From: Maribellus sp. YY47
GTDB lineage: Bacteria; Bacteroidota; Bacteroidia; Bacteroidales; Prolixibacteraceae
Assembly: GCF_023111095.1 (NCBI RefSeq)
Contig: NZ_JALGYW010000006.1
Span: 160,199-224,198 of the forward strand
DNA: 64,000 nt
Reading direction: 5' to 3'
A program made the position numbers and the translations under genes. The notes under the pieces were generated by a model that was not told the origin of the DNA, searched no databases, and saw only the letters and a list, made by a program, of their open reading frames with translations. Positions 50,007-58,229 of the stretch are shown one piece after another; within the stretch, counting starts at the first letter, position 1, and the number at the start of each line of letters is the position of its first letter.

Positions 50007-50669
50007 TTATTTTGAGTCGATTTTTTCGCCAAAAGCGAGGTCTCCGGCATCGCCCAATCCCGGAACAATATACGAGTGTGGTGTCATCTCCGGGTCTACA
50101 GCGCCCAGCCACAAGGTAACATTGTCGGCTTTTATTTTTTCTTTTACATAGTTAACACCTTCTTCGCTGGCAATAATCGCAACCAGATGAATATGTGATG
50201 GTGTTCCTTTGCTGAACAATGCTTCGTACCCAATTTCCATTGATTTTCCCGAAGCCAGCATGGGGTCAGAAAGAATAACTACTTTGTTGTTGAGCGACGG
50301 CGATGCCATGTATTCAAACTCAATTTCAAATTTTCCTCCTTCGGTATATTTTCTGAAAGCCGAAATAAAGCAGTTTTCCGCCCGGTCGAAAACCCGGAGA
50401 AGCCCGTTGTGCATTGCGAGTCCGGCGCGCAGGATGGTCGCCAAAACAGGCTGGTTCTTTAATTTCGGAACTTTTGCCACACCCAACGGCGTTTGTACGT
50501 CTTGTACTTCGAATGCCATTTCCTTACTGATTTCGTAAGCAAATAGTTCCCCAATGCGGTTCAGGTTATCACGAAAACGAAGCGGGTCGGTTTGAATGTT
50601 AATGTCACGGATTTCGGCCAGGTATTGGTCCAGTATAGAGTGGTTGTTGCCTAAAGTTTTTATGTTCAT
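50007..50669 (-). CDS. upp: Uracil phosphoribosyltransferase
   Basis: This is a pyrimidine salvage enzyme that joins uracil and PRPP to form UMP, 220 residues. The PRPP site is LSDPMLASGKSMEI and an upstream RAGLAMHNG is the phosphate/uracil loop. The C-terminal uracil-binding part is the segment around YIVPGLGDAGDLAFG, typical of Upp. Length and motifs fit the group I enzymes. It stands alone, convergent with the flavin reductase gene across a shared terminator. Confidence 0.94.
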   Translation of the reverse strand: MNIKTLGNNHSILDQYLAEIRDINIQTDPLRFRDNLNRIGELFAYEISKEMAFEVQDVQTPLGVAKVPKLKNQPVLATILRAGLAMHNGLLRVFDRAENCFISAFRKYTEGGKFEIEFEYMASPSLNNKVVILSDPMLASGKSMEIGYEALFSKGTPSHIHLVAIIASEEGVNYVKEKIKADNVTLWLGAVDPEMTPHSYIVPGLGDAGDLAFGEKIDSK

Positions 50670-50861
50670 ATTCTACTATCGCAGTTTATAAAAGTGAGTT
50701 TTCTTTTTAAATTTGGTTTCGCGTTTTTCAAGAGAAAAATCCGCGATCTTCTTTGTTGTCAGATGCTGGCTAAAACTGGTTTGAGGGAATAAAAGTGGCT
50801 TTAAATCAGGGGAAGCTAAGATTTTTTGATATAAATGACTAATTGACAACATGTACAGTTT

Positions 50862-51623
50862 ATGATAAAACGTATCTATAAAAACCTGTTTTCGGAAAAA
50901 CTGCGCGTAAAAGTAAGGATTTATTTCAATATACTGATTTCTCCTTTCTATTCAGGTGACCGGTTTTACTGTAATTGTTGTCAAAAATCGTTTAGAATTT
51001 TTTTCTCAAAAGGAAATATAGAACGAGAAAATGCCCAATGCCCTTTTTGTGGCTCCCTGGAACGGACGCGGGTTTTGACACTGTACCTGAGAAATGAAAC
51101 CGGAATTTTTACCATGAAGAGGCCTAAAATTTTGCACATTGCCCCGGAATATTCTCTGTTTCGTATTCTTAAAAAACTTGACGCTGAATATGTGGACGGC
51201 GATATCGATCCGGCTTATGCACGGAACGTGGTTGACATTACAGCTATTCATTACCCGGATAACTATTTTGACCTGATTATTTGTTCGCATGTTTTGGGGC
51301 ACGTTCCTGATGAGGCAAAGGCTGTAAAAGAGCTGTACCGGGTACTTTCTCCGGGTGGCGAGGCAATTATTATGTCTGTTTTAGCCCTCGATTCTCGTGT
51401 TACTTTGGAGGATAGCAAGATCGTTTCGCCCAAAGACCGTTTGGCCCGTTACGGAGAACGCGATTTATGCCGTTTGCACGGTCTGGATTTTCAGGAGCGG
51501 TTGGAAGCAGGCGGTTTTAACGTGGAAACAATCGATTACCGTACGCATTTCACAGCCGCTGAAAATGCAAAATTCCGCATGGGCGATGGTAAACGAGAGT
51601 TGATATTCAGTTGTATAAAATAG
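50862..51623 (+). CDS. SAM-dependent methyltransferase with N-terminal zinc ribbon
   Basis: This protein has 253 residues. A short basic N-terminus is followed by a four-cysteine ribbon, C37-x2-C40 and C60-x2-C63 (FYCNCC and AQCPFCGSLERTR), that should bind one zinc. Then comes a class I methyltransferase domain. It has a SAM site around ILHIAPEYSLF, with the pattern weaker than usual, an acidic residue in VDGDIDP, and IICSHVLGHVPDEAKA as post-motif. Proteins of this layout are often found with glycosyltransferases and surface-polysaccharide genes. It ends seven bases from the NodB-type gene on the other strand. A role in modifying a glycan or lipid is inferred from the context. Confidence 0.8.
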   Translation: MIKRIYKNLFSEKLRVKVRIYFNILISPFYSGDRFYCNCCQKSFRIFFSKGNIERENAQCPFCGSLERTRVLTLYLRNETGIFTMKRPKILHIAPEYSLFRILKKLDAEYVDGDIDPAYARNVVDITAIHYPDNYFDLIICSHVLGHVPDEAKAVKELYRVLSPGGEAIIMSVLALDSRVTLEDSKIVSPKDRLARYGERDLCRLHGLDFQERLEAGGFNVETIDYRTHFTAAENAKFRMGDGKRELIFSCIK

Positions 51624-51630
51624 CAGGCGT

Positions 51631-52605
51631 TTAGTGATTCACTTTTGCTTTTCCCACCCATTTTCTCAGAAAGAAGTATAGAAACTCTGCTTTTAGGTTG
51701 TTGGCAAAATCGCCTGGCATTTCAACCGGGTACCGTTGAAAGTGCGCACTAACACTGTCGAACTTGAGGCCGGCCGTACCAAAAGTAAGGTCGCAAATCT
51801 GCTTTTTTACCAATTTGTTTAGCAGCTTTCCCGAAACTCCGTGGTCGGTAAAAGGGAAGGCGAAGGCTTTTATTTTTGGTTCGAAGTGGCGGTTGATCCA
51901 CTCCATATTTTTCTCAATTTCATCGAATTGTGCATTTTTTTTCATCAGCCAGAACTCGGGATGGGAACACGAATGGCCGCCAATCGTAAATCCTTGTTTG
52001 TGGAGCTGCTTTAGCTGACTTTTGGTCATGTAGGGTTGTTGTTCCTTTAAAAAGGCAGCAAAATCGATTTCGAGCAACTCGGCTGCCTGGTCAATTAGCT
52101 CCTTTTGGTGATAAGGCGTTTTTAACAGGTTGTTGCGGAATATGCCATGTTTGGCTAAAAAACTTTCGGTTTCAGAATCGGGGTCTGTCAGTAAGCCGTT
52201 TAACAGCAGGCTGGCTTTGTAACGGTGAAAAAGCGCCTTGTTGCCCACAAAATCAGAATTGATAAAGAAGGTGGCCGGAATTCCTTTCCGCGATAAAATG
52301 GGGGCAATTATTTCGGCACATTCGCTGAGCCCGTCATCAAATGTCAGATGAAATTTTTTCCCGGAACCGTGGGGGTTTTCATGAAACTCCTCCAGCGAAA
52401 CGGGCGTAAAATATTTTAATAAGTAATCGAGTTCGCTTTCGAATGTGTTGGCATCTCTGTACGGATAGTTCAGAACATGGGCCAAATGACTGTTGCTTAC
52501 TGTGTGGTAAAAGGGCAGAAAAGCGGGAGTGTTTAGCCCGAATAGAGTTTTTCCCGGAACAATCCGCGCCATTTGTTTGCATATAAAACGAGGAATATTT
52601 GGCAT
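51631..52605 (-). CDS. Polysaccharide deacetylase (NodB, CE4) family protein
   Basis: This is a 324-residue carbohydrate esterase family 4 protein. The metal-binding motif 1 is TFDDGLSEC (Asp-Asp) and motif 2 is GGHSCSHPEF (His-x3-His), so the metal triad is complete and the enzyme should be active. AFPFTDHG is the later motif. It removes N-acetyl (or other) groups from a polysaccharide or lipid-linked sugar. No signal peptide is seen; the protein may sit at the cytoplasmic membrane or be exported by another route. It is the last gene of a four-gene operon, six bases after the FemAB-like gene. Confidence 0.9.
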   Translation of the reverse strand: MPNIPRFICKQMARIVPGKTLFGLNTPAFLPFYHTVSNSHLAHVLNYPYRDANTFESELDYLLKYFTPVSLEEFHENPHGSGKKFHLTFDDGLSECAEIIAPILSRKGIPATFFINSDFVGNKALFHRYKASLLLNGLLTDPDSETESFLAKHGIFRNNLLKTPYHQKELIDQAAELLEIDFAAFLKEQQPYMTKSQLKQLHKQGFTIGGHSCSHPEFWLMKKNAQFDEIEKNMEWINRHFEPKIKAFAFPFTDHGVSGKLLNKLVKKQICDLTFGTAGLKFDSVSAHFQRYPVEMPGDFANNLKAEFLYFFLRKWVGKAKVNH

Positions 52606-52611
52606 GTGAAC

Positions 52612-53532
52612 TCAGGATTTGATCCACCGAAGTGGCAAAGGTAAACCATTGTATTTAACCCGGAAATAGGTTTCGGGGTAACTTCCGAAGCCGCTGAAAA
52701 AGTGAGCAATGCCCGGCACTGTGGAGCCCTCAAAATCAAGCATCGTTTTTTTTCCTGCATTTTCACGGATAAAGCCGTCGATCAGAAGCCGCATTGCACC
52801 CGATTTCTTGCCCGTTTTGTTGGATACAGAGTCGTGGAAGGTAACGCGGTTGCCGTATTGGCAAAAATAACCGGCCGCACATAATTCGTTGGCAGCAGTG
52901 TATATTCCGTAAATTCTCCCAATCCCTTTGTACAGCCCAAATGCGATCAGTCGTTTGGCGGTATTCCAATCTTCTTCCGTGATTTCCCGCCAGGGGTTTT
53001 CGGCTTTGAGTTGTAAATAATCATCCAGTTGTATCCCTGCCACAAAGCTCAGGTTTTTTTTATGTGCTTTTTTCAGGTTTTTTCTGGTGTCGGGTGAATA
53101 CCCCGAAAACAACCCGGCATAATTCATATTTAAAGAGAGAATATAGTTGGTACGGGGCGAAACTTTTAAGTGGACACTGGTATTTTCTACAGGCGTTTTG
53201 GTGTTCACCTGTGTATCGCAGTATTTAAACAACTGTGAAATTTTCTGAAAGAAATGCCTAGTAATTTCTTCCGAAGGAGCCGGAAATATTCCCAGTTGCT
53301 GGCAGTAATCGGGTTGATAAACATAGGAGATCCCCCATTTTTTTCGCACGGGCAGTGGCATAATAAAATCATAATCGCCCATTACCAGCGCATCCCAGTT
53401 GTCGGTAGCGCGGTCGAGGTACCAGGAGGCGGCATAAATGTGCTGGTTGGGGGAATTGTTCAGGCAGTTATCCCACTTATTGTAATCAATGTCCGTATTT
53501 TTTATGTACCTAATGTTGGGTTGTTCTTTCAT
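52612..53532 (-). CDS. FemAB/GNAT-like transferase
   Basis: This is a 306-residue protein of the FemAB-like GNAT superfamily. The fold shows two acyltransferase-like halves. In the C-terminal half, LCAAGYFCQYGNRVTFHDSV gives the strands of the GNAT core, and KKSGAMRLLIDGFIRENAGK is the pyrophosphate-like loop with helix. Related proteins add amino acids to peptidoglycan or transfer acyl groups in exopolysaccharide (PEP-CTERM/exosortase) loci. Here no exosortase is present. It overlaps the preceding deacetylase gene by 23 bases and is followed by the NodB gene after six, so it works in the same operon. The substrate is unknown. Confidence 0.8.
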   Translation of the reverse strand: MKEQPNIRYIKNTDIDYNKWDNCLNNSPNQHIYAASWYLDRATDNWDALVMGDYDFIMPLPVRKKWGISYVYQPDYCQQLGIFPAPSEEITRHFFQKISQLFKYCDTQVNTKTPVENTSVHLKVSPRTNYILSLNMNYAGLFSGYSPDTRKNLKKAHKKNLSFVAGIQLDDYLQLKAENPWREITEEDWNTAKRLIAFGLYKGIGRIYGIYTAANELCAAGYFCQYGNRVTFHDSVSNKTGKKSGAMRLLIDGFIRENAGKKTMLDFEGSTVPGIAHFFSGFGSYPETYFRVKYNGLPLPLRWIKS

Positions 53533-54844
53533 TTGCCCAGCTAAATCCCAGTTTGTTCATTTTCTCAAACACCTCTCTGAATCCCTTCCAGATTCCTTTG
53601 TCGTTGACTGTTTCGTTGTGCCAGATACTCACAAATGTACCACCTACATTCTTAACTTCTGTCATGATTTTTTCAATTTCTTCAAAAGCTTTCTCTGGCG
53701 ACAGTTTAAGGTAGTGGGTAAAAGTTCCGTCCATCACCTGGAAAGGAACCACGAGCAGGTTGGTCGTTGTTTCGCGCTCCAGGTCGTAAAAGTAAAACGG
53801 GGTGCAAATTCCAGCCCTGAAACCATGCAGGCAGGAGAATCCCATTGTATAGTCTTCAACGATTCCGCTTTTGATCAACCTTCGGTACGATTTCGGGAAT
53901 TCAAGACGCAGGAAATGCTGCCGGCTTTTCAGGATATTGCTTTTAAGAATTTTTTCCAGACGAATTCGTTCGGTCCGGGTTTTCTTTCGGTTGCCTTTTT
54001 TACTGGACGCAAACGAGGGATGCAGGGCCACATCGTATTTTTCTTTGGTTGCCCTGATCAGTTTTTGATACTGTTTGTTCCGGTGTGAAATATTTTTGTC
54101 GTAACGGCCCCAGTCTCCCAGTAAGAAAAAGAACTTCACTTTTTCTTCGTTGCCGTTGAATATGGTATCCAGGTATTCGTAGGTATCATATGGGTCCTTG
54201 ATTTTTCCGGTAAGTACGTTTAATCTTTCTTTAAATTCCTCCCGGTCTTTAATAAAGGCTCTTGCCAGGGCAGCGCTTGTTCTCCAGCATCCTTTGTTTT
54301 TAAAGGCCCATGCATTGTCAATATCAATGGTGGAGATAAAGTTAAACGTACTTTTGGAAAAGCTAAGTGTCGGGTATTTTTCTTTTAGTTTATGGCTGAG
54401 CAGGTGAGCCCAAATGTTGACAACCGGTTTTTGGGACAGGTTATATTTTACCAGAATGCTGTTTTGTGGCGTATAACGATCCAGTTTATCGCGCGTTTTA
54501 TCTGTGTACTCTTCGTGGCGGGTAACCAGGTAGAAGGAGGCGGCCAAAGGGTCGAAAGGCAAATCAGAGTCCTGCGAGCTTTCACAAAAATATTTGTTCC
54601 CCTCGTGCCAAACCGGCTGAATGGTTGGTTTGATCATTGCCTTTTGAAACATCAGCCGATGCGGTTTAATGTAGAACTCATCGCCAAATTTCTGAAACGA
54701 ATAGTTGAACTTAGGCCCGCCGTGTTCCTGGAACTCTTTTGAATTTTTGGTAAAGGCGACCTCGGTTTGCAAAATAGTCGTGAAAATGAGCTTGAAAATG
54801 TACTCGATTCGGGGGGTAATTTTTTCGGAGTAGATCAGTATCAT
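53510..54844 (-). CDS. Polysaccharide deacetylase family protein with extra N-terminal domain
   Basis: This protein has 444 residues. The first 130 residues make a separate domain (probably DUF7033) that contains PFDPLAASFYLVTRHEEY. The rest (about 160-440) is a deacetylase-like barrel. STIDIDNAWAF carries Asp residues where the CE4 metal motif should be, and ALHPSFASSK stands where the His motif lies, so metal ligands are only partly conserved. GGTFVSIWHNETV is the final conserved segment. It probably acts on surface glycan, but activity is uncertain. It is the second gene of the operon and begins 11 bases after radC. Confidence 0.78.
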   Translation of the reverse strand: MILIYSEKITPRIEYIFKLIFTTILQTEVAFTKNSKEFQEHGGPKFNYSFQKFGDEFYIKPHRLMFQKAMIKPTIQPVWHEGNKYFCESSQDSDLPFDPLAASFYLVTRHEEYTDKTRDKLDRYTPQNSILVKYNLSQKPVVNIWAHLLSHKLKEKYPTLSFSKSTFNFISTIDIDNAWAFKNKGCWRTSAALARAFIKDREEFKERLNVLTGKIKDPYDTYEYLDTIFNGNEEKVKFFFLLGDWGRYDKNISHRNKQYQKLIRATKEKYDVALHPSFASSKKGNRKKTRTERIRLEKILKSNILKSRQHFLRLEFPKSYRRLIKSGIVEDYTMGFSCLHGFRAGICTPFYFYDLERETTTNLLVVPFQVMDGTFTHYLKLSPEKAFEEIEKIMTEVKNVGGTFVSIWHNETVNDKGIWKGFREVFEKMNKLGFSWANERTTQH

Positions 54845-54855
54845 TTTGGTTCAGT

Positions 54856-55557
54856 TTAAAAGTTTAGCATTCCTTCGTCGGCAAAACTGAGGTAATTGTT
54901 GTGCCCGATGATAATGTGGTCGAGCACGGCAATGTCCATCGTTTCTGCGGCGGTTTTGATTTTTTTGGTAATTTTTTTGTCGGCATCCGAAGCCTGCATG
55001 GTTCCCGACGGATGATTATGGCACAATATAATGGAACTGGCTAGTTTCTCGATAGCAGGTTTCAGAATAATCCTTACGTCGATTACGGTTCCCGAAATAC
55101 CTCCCTGGCTGATCATAAAAGCATCGATTATTGTATTTCCACGGTTTAGCAGCATCACCCAGAATTCTTCATGGTTCAGGCCTTCGAGTAAAGGAAAGAA
55201 ATAATCGGCCGCGTCTTTGCTACCCGTAATTTTATTGTTGATGAAGACACCGGCCTCTTTCCGGCGTTTTCCCAGTTCCAGAGCTGCTGCAATGGTTACG
55301 GCCTTTGCTTCACCTATGCCGTTAAAGGTTTTTAAAAATTCGATATTTCTTTTGCCCAGTTCATTGAGGTTGTTGTTGGCAGCGGCCAGAATCCGGCGCG
55401 ATAGTTCAACGGCGGTTTCTTCCAGGTTCCCCGAGCCGATGAGTATGGCAATCAGCTCGGCATCGCTAAGCGAACGGGCGCCTTTCGAGAGCAGTTTCTC
55501 GCGTGGCCGGTCTTCGGCTGCCCAGTCTTTAATATTAAGTTTTTTGTAGTCGCTCAT
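54856..55557 (-). CDS. radC: DNA repair protein RadC homologue (JAB domain)
   Basis: This is a 233-residue protein of the RadC/UPF0758 family. An N-terminal helix-hairpin-helix region (about 50-80, IEFLKTFNGIGEAKAVTIAA) is followed by a JAB1/MPN metal-binding domain. HNHPSGTMQASDAD gives the His-x-His and distant Asp of the JAMM motif. The name comes from an old repair phenotype that was later questioned; the true activity is unknown. It is the first gene of an unusual operon with polysaccharide deacetylase and FemAB-like genes. This may only reflect transcription. Confidence 0.93.
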   Translation of the reverse strand: MSDYKKLNIKDWAAEDRPREKLLSKGARSLSDAELIAILIGSGNLEETAVELSRRILAAANNNLNELGKRNIEFLKTFNGIGEAKAVTIAAALELGKRRKEAGVFINNKITGSKDAADYFFPLLEGLNHEEFWVMLLNRGNTIIDAFMISQGGISGTVIDVRIILKPAIEKLASSIILCHNHPSGTMQASDADKKITKKIKTAAETMDIAVLDHIIIGHNNYLSFADEGMLNF

Positions 55558-55646
55558 GCCTCGGAACTTCTCTTTTAAAAATAAACAGAATAAATGATTT
55601 GTAAAAGATGAATTTCATTGTTCCGGAACATATGAAAGTTTGGGGT

Positions 55647-55677
55647 AAAAAAAAACCTCCCCGCAATGCGGAGAGGT
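55647..55677 (-). terminator. Terminator after rpsT
   Basis: On the minus strand the sequence ACCTCTCCGCATTGCGGGGAG continues to a GGT and then a run of T. It folds into an 11-bp stem with one mismatch at 55655-55677. Confidence 0.88.
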
Positions 55678-55701
55678 CTTCTATCTTGTGAAATTTGCTT
55701 C

Positions 55702-55953
55702 TTACAGTTGATTCACTTTTAAAGCCAGACTTGATTTCAAGTTCGATGCTTTGTTTTTGTGAATGATGTTGCGTTTTGCAAGTTTATCAATCATAGCAAC
55801 AACGCTAGGGTACAGTTTTGTAGCTTCTTCCTTGTCAGTAGCATTACGCAGCGCTTTAATTGCGTTACGAGTAGTTTTAGCGTAGTACTTGTTGTGTACT
55901 CTCTTTTTTTCGTCCTGACGGATTCTTTTTAATGCTGACTTATGATGTGCCAT
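55702..55953 (-). CDS. rpsT: 30S ribosomal protein S20
   Basis: This encodes S20, 83 residues, an early-binding protein of the small subunit. The N-terminus [20 protein letters not shown] is the family signature and the whole protein is lysine/arginine-rich and helical. It starts 28 bases after the 3' end of tRNA-Glu on the same strand. No promoter is evident between, so it is probably on the same transcript as the tRNA. A terminator follows. Confidence 0.96.
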   Translation of the reverse strand: MAHHKSALKRIRQDEKKRVHNKYYAKTTRNAIKALRNATDKEEATKLYPSVVAMIDKLAKRNIIHKNKASNLKSSLALKVNQL

Positions 55954-55981
55954 TTTTTTGTTTCCTCTGTTAAAAAATTAG

Positions 55982-56053
55982 TAGCCCGTAGGGGATTCGA
56001 ACCCCTGCTACAAGAATGAAAATCTTGCGTCCTAACCCCTAGACGAACGGGCC
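55982..56053 (-). tRNA. tRNA-Glu (anticodon TTC)
   Basis: The minus strand reads GGCCCGTTCGTCTAGGGGTT at the 5' end. It folds into a complete cloverleaf: acceptor GGCCCGT with ACGGGCT, D arm GTCT/GGAC, anticodon stem CAAGA/TCTTG with loop TTTTCAT (anticodon TTC at 56018-56020), and T arm AGGGG/CCCCT with TTCGAAT. The terminal CCA is not encoded. The gene lies 28 bases upstream of rpsT. Confidence 0.98.
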
Positions 56054-56084
56054 ATCCTGTTTTGTTCCCTTTATTTTGGGATTG

Positions 56085-56115
56085 CAAAAATACTTCATTT
56101 TTGTTATCCACCAAA
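56085..56115 (-). promoter_or_regulatory. Promoter of tRNA-Glu and rpsT
   Basis: On the minus strand TTTG (56112-56115) is followed after 19 bases by TATTTTTG (56085-56092). This is a full match to the Bacteroidota pattern, about 31 bases before the 5' end of the tRNA. Confidence 0.7.
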
Positions 56116-56240
56116 TTTTCAGGATTTTTTTTCAGCTAAAATCGGATCTCTTTTCGTTTAAAAAGCCGTTTTTATTTTAGCGCTGCAAAGAAAAGCAAGT
56201 TTTTTGGATTTGCAAATAAAAAAATGCAAAAAGTTTATTT

Positions 56241-56963
56241 TTATCGCAGTTCGAAGTTCTGTCCGAGGTAAACCCTCCTTACATCTTCGTCGGCTGCAAG
56301 TTCTTCTGCGGTTCCGGCTTTCAGGATGTTACCTTCAAACAACAGGTACGAACGATCGGTTATGGTGAGCGTTTCGTGTACGTTGTGGTCGGTAATCAAT
56401 ACCCCGATATTTTTTTCTTTCAGCTTCATTACAATCTCCTGGATGTCTTCCACAGCAATCGGGTCGACACCTGCAAAAGGTTCGTCGAGCAAAATAAATT
56501 TCGGATCGATAGCCAATGCGCGTGCAATCTCCGTTCGGCGTCTTTCTCCTCCCGATAATTGAATTCCCTTGCTTTTTCGAATGTGTTGCAGGCTGAATTC
56601 ATCCAAAAGTGTCTCCAGTTTCTCTTTCTGGTATTCTTTGGTGTAATCGGTCATTTCGAGTACTGCCCTAATGTTGTCTTCGATGCTGAGCTTCCGGAAT
56701 ACCGACGCTTCCTGTGCCAGGTAGCCAATGCCACGTTGTGCCCTTTTGTAAACAGGGAGTTTGGTGATTTCCTCGTTGTCCAGATAAATTTTTCCGGAAA
56801 AGGGCTGTATCAGGCCCACGATCATATAAAACGAAGTTGTTTTGCCCGCTCCGTTTGGTCCCAGCAATCCAACAATCTCGCCTTGTTTTACCTCGAAACT
56901 AACACCTTTTACAACGGTTCGTTTCCGGTATTTCTTGACAATATTTTCTGCGCGTAAAATCAT
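56241..56963 (-). CDS. lptB: LPS export system ATP-binding protein LptB
   Basis: LptB drives the Lpt bridge that takes lipopolysaccharide from the inner to the outer membrane. The 240 residues contain Walker [11 protein letters not shown]-loop [10 protein letters not shown], signature LSGGERRR and Walker [14 protein letters not shown], typical of LptB rather than branched-chain amino-acid ATPases. The C-terminal end [17 protein letters not shown] is characteristic. It is transcribed 33 bases downstream of tatC. No LptF, G, C or A lies in the window. Confidence 0.95.
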   Translation of the reverse strand: MILRAENIVKKYRKRTVVKGVSFEVKQGEIVGLLGPNGAGKTTSFYMIVGLIQPFSGKIYLDNEEITKLPVYKRAQRGIGYLAQEASVFRKLSIEDNIRAVLEMTDYTKEYQKEKLETLLDEFSLQHIRKSKGIQLSGGERRRTEIARALAIDPKFILLDEPFAGVDPIAVEDIQEIVMKLKEKNIGVLITDHNVHETLTITDRSYLLFEGNILKAGTAEELAADEDVRRVYLGQNFELR

Positions 56964-56996
56964 TTGTGTTCAAATAACGGATTTTTTCCGGATGAA

Positions 56997-57860
56997 TTAT
57001 GCAGGATCCATCTCCATTTCACGTTTTTTAACCACCCGGCGCGAGATGAAAATACCGACTTCATAAAGAATGATCAACGGAATACAAACCATGATCTGGC
57101 TGAAAACGTCAGGTGGCGTAATAATCGCCGACAAGAGCAGCATCACAACATAAGCATGCTTGCGATACGTTTTCATGAATTTTGGCGTCAGGATTCCAAC
57201 CTTGCTCAAAAAGAAGGAGAAGATGGGTAAAAGAAAAACCACTCCACCTGCCAGCGAAATTGAGGTTACGGTTGATATGTAGGACCGGGTATTGATTTGA
57301 TTGGTTACCGATTCTGAAACACTGTATGTTCCTAAAAACTGAATGGAAAGAGGTACGATCAGGAAATAGCCAAAAAGTACACCCAGCATAAACAGAACCG
57401 AGGTATAAAATACAGCGCCTCCGGCATATTTTTTTTCTTTTTCGTAAAGCGCGGGTTTTATAAACCGCCAGAATTCATAAAAAATAACCGGCGAAGACAT
57501 TACGATACCGGCGATGATCGAGATCATGATGTGCATCATAAACTGATCCGACATTTTTATGGAAATCAGATGTAGCGGCTGCTGGTTGATATTGAGCGCA
57601 TCGGTTCCCACCAATTCTCCGAGTTTGGCCAGCATTCGGTTGGTCCAGAAACCCGGGGTCATCGGTTTCATGATTATTGTATCGAAAATAAAACTCTTGA
57701 GCGCAAAGGCTACTATTGCAAAAAGAAACACCGCAATAAACGACCGGATGATGTGCCATCTTAATTCTTCGAGGTGTTCCAGAAACGACATTTCTGTTTC
57801 TACTTTTTGAGCTTTGCCCTTTTTGGTGCTTTGTTCTTCTCTTGTATTTTCTCCGCTCAT
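56997..57860 (-). CDS. tatC: Sec-independent protein translocase TatC
   Basis: TatC binds twin-arginine signal peptides and assembles with TatA. The 287 residues contain six membrane helices. The N-terminal FLEHLEELRWHIIRSFIAV is the conserved start, and PVIFYEFWRFIKPALYEKEK carries the first-loop Glu and Phe of the signal-peptide site. The N-terminal 25 residues (Lys/Glu-rich) and the last 15 (RRVVKKREMEMDP) are extensions. It shares a transcript with lptB. The only TatA of the window is at 44490. A TACATTTG-like box lies at 57886-57893 on the minus strand. Confidence 0.96.
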   Translation of the reverse strand: MSGENTREEQSTKKGKAQKVETEMSFLEHLEELRWHIIRSFIAVFLFAIVAFALKSFIFDTIIMKPMTPGFWTNRMLAKLGELVGTDALNINQQPLHLISIKMSDQFMMHIMISIIAGIVMSSPVIFYEFWRFIKPALYEKEKKYAGGAVFYTSVLFMLGVLFGYFLIVPLSIQFLGTYSVSESVTNQINTRSYISTVTSISLAGGVVFLLPIFSFFLSKVGILTPKFMKTYRKHAYVVMLLLSAIITPPDVFSQIMVCIPLIILYEVGIFISRRVVKKREMEMDPA

Positions 57861-58229
57861 TGACTTTCAGTCTTTAAAAACTTCACAAATGTACACGAAT
57901 TTTTGGCAATTGAAATTTCGCGTTTCTGAAATCTGCAACGCCCTGAATTCTGAGGTTTCGAATATACATATTCTATAATAAGAAGGCGGTAATCGATTAA
58001 TTTTGCGGTACTGAATTTAAATTGAAGTCATATTTCTATCTGTTTTAAATAGAAAACTTTTCATATTTGTAGTGAGAGAACGAAATGAGGGAAGGTATCG
58101 GGCTCCGGACAGATTTTGTGAAAACAAACGACTAGCTTTAAAAATCATTAAAAAGCATTGCTGTTTTATTTACTTTTAATAAATTAGAAATCGCTATATC
58201 AACAAGAGTATATTGCGGAAGAGTTAGTT
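57861..58229. other. 369-base divergent intergenic region, tatC and recQ
   Basis: No gene is seen here. On the minus strand TACATTTG at 57886-57893 is a good -7 box for tatC. For recQ no equally clear box is found. The stretch is AT-rich and holds only short random frames. Confidence 0.45.
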
